Under the pieces are notes generated by a model. It had not been told where the DNA came from. It did not search any database and saw nothing but the letters and a program-made list of their open reading frames with translations. This document shows, one piece after another, positions 14,389 through 16,514 of a DNA stretch of 16,514 bases. A program made the translations under genes and the position numbers. Source of the DNA: Clostridiales bacterium. Lineage in GTDB: Bacteria > Bacillota > Clostridia > Lachnospirales > Lachnospiraceae. Position 1 is the first letter of the stretch; every line of letters begins with the position of its first letter. The stretch spans positions 1 to 16,514 of the forward strand of contig JAJPYU010000037.1 of assembly GCA_021204765.1 (NCBI GenBank). The letters run 5' to 3'.

Positions 14389-15894
14389 ATGCTTATGTCA
14401 GCGAGAAAAAACGGAATCCTCATGCCGATATCAGCACTCCCGGGATCCTACGGTATCGGTTGTTTTTCAAAAGAAGCCTATGAGTTCGTGGATGCACTGG
14501 AGGCGGCCGGGCAGGCCTACTGGCAGATACTGCCCTTAGGTCCCACCGGCTATGGGGACTCACCCTACCAGTCATTTTCCACCTTTGCGGGGAATCCATA
14601 CTTTATAGACCTCATGCCCCTTATAAAGGAGGGACTGCTCACTGAGTCGGAGTGTGATGACGCGGATTTCGGGGCGGATCCCTGCTGCATTGATTATGAA
14701 AAATTATATAACAACAGATTTAACATTCTGAGTCTGGCATATTTTCGGGCGAAAGCTTTGGGGGCTTTTGAATCCGAAGAGTTTAAGACTTTCTGTGAGA
14801 AGGAGCAGCACTGGCTGCCCGATTACGCCCTCTTTATGGCCATAAAGGATCATCACGGCGGCAGGAGCTGGCAGCTGTGGGAGCCGAATCTGCGCTTTCG
14901 GGTGCCGGAGGCTCTGGCTGAGCAGGAGGAGACACTGCACGACCAGATAGAGTATTACAGATTCCTGCAGTTTCTTTTCTCTTATCAGTGGAGGAAATTA
15001 AAGTCCTATGCCAATGAAAAGGGCATTGATATAATTGGGGACATTCCCATTTATGTGGCCTATGACAGCGCTGACACCTGGGCAGAACCGGATCTTTTCC
15101 GGCTTGATGAGGCGAACCTGCCCCGGGCTGTAGCAGGCTGCCCCCCTGATGCTTTCTCACCCACGGGACAGCTCTGGGGGAATCCTTTATACGCCTGGGG
15201 CAGACACAAAAAGAGCGGCTACGCCTGGTGGGTGAAGCGCGTGGAGCACTGCTTCGATATCTATGACATGGTGCGCATCGATCATTTCCGGGGATTTGAT
15301 GAGTATTATGCCATACCTTACGGGGATAAGACCGCTGAGAACGGACGATGGATGCCGGGGCCGGGGATGGATGTCTTTAACGCTATCCGTGAGCGGCTGG
15401 GAGATGTGCCCATCATCGCTGAGGATCTGGGATTTCTGACTGACACGGTGAGGGCGCTGCTTAAGGAGAGCGGCTATCCCGGCATGAAAGTGCTCCAGTT
15501 TGCTTTCGATTCCAGGGAGGAGAGCGACTACCTCCCGCACAACTATGGGAGGAACTGTGTGGTATATACCGGTACCCATGACAATGATACAACAGTGGGA
15601 TGGTTTAAGGAGCTGGCGGCGGACGATAAGCAGCTGGCTGTGGACTATCTGAATATCACGGACAGTCCGGAAGAAAAGGTCAACTGGGACTTCATCGCCC
15701 TGGCTATGAGGAGCGTGGCCGACATCTGCATCATACCACTGCAGGATGTCCTGAGCCTGGGAAGTGAGGCCAGGATCAATACGCCTTCTACCCTCGGCGG
15801 AAACTGGGCCTGGAGGATGAAGGAAGGGGCATTGACAGAGGAGATGCTCGCAAAGCTTAAAAGGCTGACGCGGATAACGGGGAGAATGAGATAA
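14389..15894 (+). CDS. malQ: 4-alpha-glucanotransferase (amylomaltase)
   Basis: A 501-aa GH77 enzyme, about the normal length for the bacterial short form. It transfers alpha-1,4-glucan segments between maltodextrins and releases glucose in the cytosol. Motifs are LMPISALPGSYGIG near the start, QILPLGPTGYGDSPYQ, nucleophile D298 in VRIDHFRGF, acid/base E345 in IIAEDLG, and D398 in GTHDNDT. The ATG at 14389 lies 2 nt after the response regulator stop with AAAAGG just upstream; an in-frame ATG at 14395 is also possible. It is the last gene of the importer operon, with a strong terminator 30 nt on. Its presence is the best evidence that the importer handles an alpha-glucan. Confidence 0.96.
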   Translation: MLMSARKNGILMPISALPGSYGIGCFSKEAYEFVDALEAAGQAYWQILPLGPTGYGDSPYQSFSTFAGNPYFIDLMPLIKEGLLTESECDDADFGADPCCIDYEKLYNNRFNILSLAYFRAKALGAFESEEFKTFCEKEQHWLPDYALFMAIKDHHGGRSWQLWEPNLRFRVPEALAEQEETLHDQIEYYRFLQFLFSYQWRKLKSYANEKGIDIIGDIPIYVAYDSADTWAEPDLFRLDEANLPRAVAGCPPDAFSPTGQLWGNPLYAWGRHKKSGYAWWVKRVEHCFDIYDMVRIDHFRGFDEYYAIPYGDKTAENGRWMPGPGMDVFNAIRERLGDVPIIAEDLGFLTDTVRALLKESGYPGMKVLQFAFDSREESDYLPHNYGRNCVVYTGTHDNDTTVGWFKELAADDKQLAVDYLNITDSPEEKVNWDFIALAMRSVADICIIPLQDVLSLGSEARINTPSTLGGNWAWRMKEGALTEEMLAKLKRLTRITGRMR

Positions 15895-15923
15895 GAATAG
15901 AGGTATTTCGTTTGAAATGCAAC

Positions 15924-15954
15924 AAAAATAAGGGCCTTCGGGCCCTTATTTTTT
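15924..15954 (+). terminator. Intrinsic terminator of the importer/malQ operon
   Basis: A perfect 13-bp stem AAAAATAAGGGCC / GGCCCTTATTTTT closed by a TTCG tetraloop, with the T-run built into the 3' arm. The A-rich 5' arm means it may also work on the minus strand. Confidence 0.95.
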
Positions 15955-15966
15955 ATAAATGTTTCA

Positions 15967-15995
15967 TTGTAGATAAAATTTTTTTGTGCTAGAAT
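15967..15995 (+). promoter_or_regulatory. Sigma-A promoter of the purine nucleoside phosphorylase gene
   Basis: TTGTAG (15967-15972), a 17-nt spacer and TAGAAT (15990-15995) with an upstream TG (TGC-TAGAAT, extended -10). Start would be near 16002, about 30 nt before the ATG, with GGAGG at 16016-16020. Confidence 0.75.
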
Positions 15996-16031
15996 AAAAC
16001 AAATTATGCAAAGTCGGAGGACTTTATCCTT

Positions 16032-16514
16032 ATGAGTGAAATATACGAAAAGCTGACGAATTGCCTTGCGAGCGTGAGACAGCGGACGGACTTTGTGCCT
16101 GCCATAGGAGTGATACTCGGTTCGGGGCTGGGGGAGTTCGCTGAGCAGACAGAGCAGGTGGCCTCCATTGATTACGGTGAAATAGAGGGCTTCCCGGTGT
16201 CTACTGTCATGGGGCATGCGGGACGGTTCGTCTTCGGATATTCGGATGGCGTGCCTGTGGTTATCATGCAGGGCAGAGTCCACTATTATGAGGGATATCC
16301 CATGTCCGACGTGGTGCTGCCCACCAGGCTCATGGGCATGATGGGAGCGAAGGCCCTGATACTCACCAACGCGGCCGGCGGGATACAGGACGGCATGGGC
16401 GCAGGAGACCTGATGCTCATCACTGACCAGATAGCCCAGTTCGTGCCCTCGCCCCTTATCGGAGCCAATATAGATGAGCTGGGAGTGCGCTTCCCGGACA
16501 TGAGCAATATTGTC
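16032..16514 (+). CDS. punA: Purine-nucleoside phosphorylase (3' end outside window)
   Basis: The first 161 codons of a trimeric-type (PNP-I) purine nucleoside phosphorylase, which splits inosine and guanosine (and their deoxy forms) to base and ribose-1-phosphate. Visible motifs are the phosphate-binding loop VILGSGLGEFA (about 27-37), GHAGRFVFG (about 61-69), MQGRVHYYEGY (about 79-89) and LTNAAGGI (about 111-118). These are the usual signatures of the family, which is about 270 aa long, so roughly 110 residues are missing. GGAGG lies 11 nt before the ATG, a slightly long spacing. It has its own promoter and is separated from malQ by a terminator, so it belongs to another transcription unit. 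Confidence 0.93.
   Translation, partial: MSEIYEKLTNCLASVRQRTDFVPAIGVILGSGLGEFAEQTEQVASIDYGEIEGFPVSTVMGHAGRFVFGYSDGVPVVIMQGRVHYYEGYPMSDVVLPTRLMGMMGAKALILTNAAGGIQDGMGAGDLMLITDQIAQFVPSPLIGANIDELGVRFPDMSNIV

Noticed and set aside
15645..16283. Minus-strand ORF of 212 codons over malQ and the punA start
   Set aside because: It crosses malQ, a strong terminator and the punA promoter, and its product resembles no known protein. It is a shadow of the + strand genes.

Overview
The window looks like a chromosomal segment of a Gram-positive anaerobe of the Clostridia, most likely a Lachnospiraceae-type gut or rumen bacterium. This is inference. It rests on moderately GC-rich genes, lipoprotein sugar-binding proteins with S/T/E-rich linkers, a YesM/YesN-type two-component pair beside a CUT1-type ABC importer and malQ, strong AGGAGG ribosome binding sites, and a short TxpA/BsrG-like toxin. 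No mobile element, CRISPR array, tRNA or rRNA is visible. Almost all genes lie on the + strand; the minus-strand exceptions are two small membrane-protein genes at 2285-2896.

Layout. (1) 1-2127: the end of a Gld-type ABC export/auxiliary cluster. A GldG-like protein is apparently fused in frame to the tail of an ABC-2 permease and is followed by a short DUF4340 membrane-anchored protein. (2) 2128-2900: a probable type I toxin-antitoxin locus. A 39-aa holin-like toxin on the minus strand converges on a small + strand RNA with its own promoter and an intrinsic terminator. Behind the toxin, also on the minus strand, lies an 87-aa two-TM protein. (3) 2897-3163: a divergent intergenic region with a 73-nt long-hairpin element and a good sigma-A promoter facing right. 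(4) 3164-9878: a close run of a SEC-C protein, threonyl-tRNA synthetase, a HAD 5'-nucleotidase/guanylate-kinase-like fusion, a YesM/LytS-type sensor histidine kinase, and a sugar-binding lipoprotein whose start overlaps the kinase stop. A terminator follows. (5) 9932-15954: a second sugar-binding lipoprotein, an intercistronic region full of overlapping inverted repeats, two permeases, an AraC-type response regulator and 4-alpha-glucanotransferase, closed by a textbook terminator. (6) 15961-end: a strong promoter and the first 161 codons of purine nucleoside phosphorylase.

How it fits together. Regions 4 and 5 together read as an alpha-glucan (maltodextrin-like) uptake and sensing locus. The second binding protein and the two permeases import an oligosaccharide, with the ATPase presumably shared and encoded elsewhere. 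MalQ rearranges it in the cytosol. The kinase at the end of one transcript and the response regulator inside the next form a split two-component pair. The first binding protein is translationally coupled to the kinase rather than to the permeases, which suggests it is a ligand-sensing accessory (a three-component system). The most interesting items are the toxin/antisense-RNA pair, the nucleotidase/kinase-like fusion with an abnormal P-loop, the kinase-coupled binding protein, and the interleaved hairpins between the second binding-protein gene and the permease genes.
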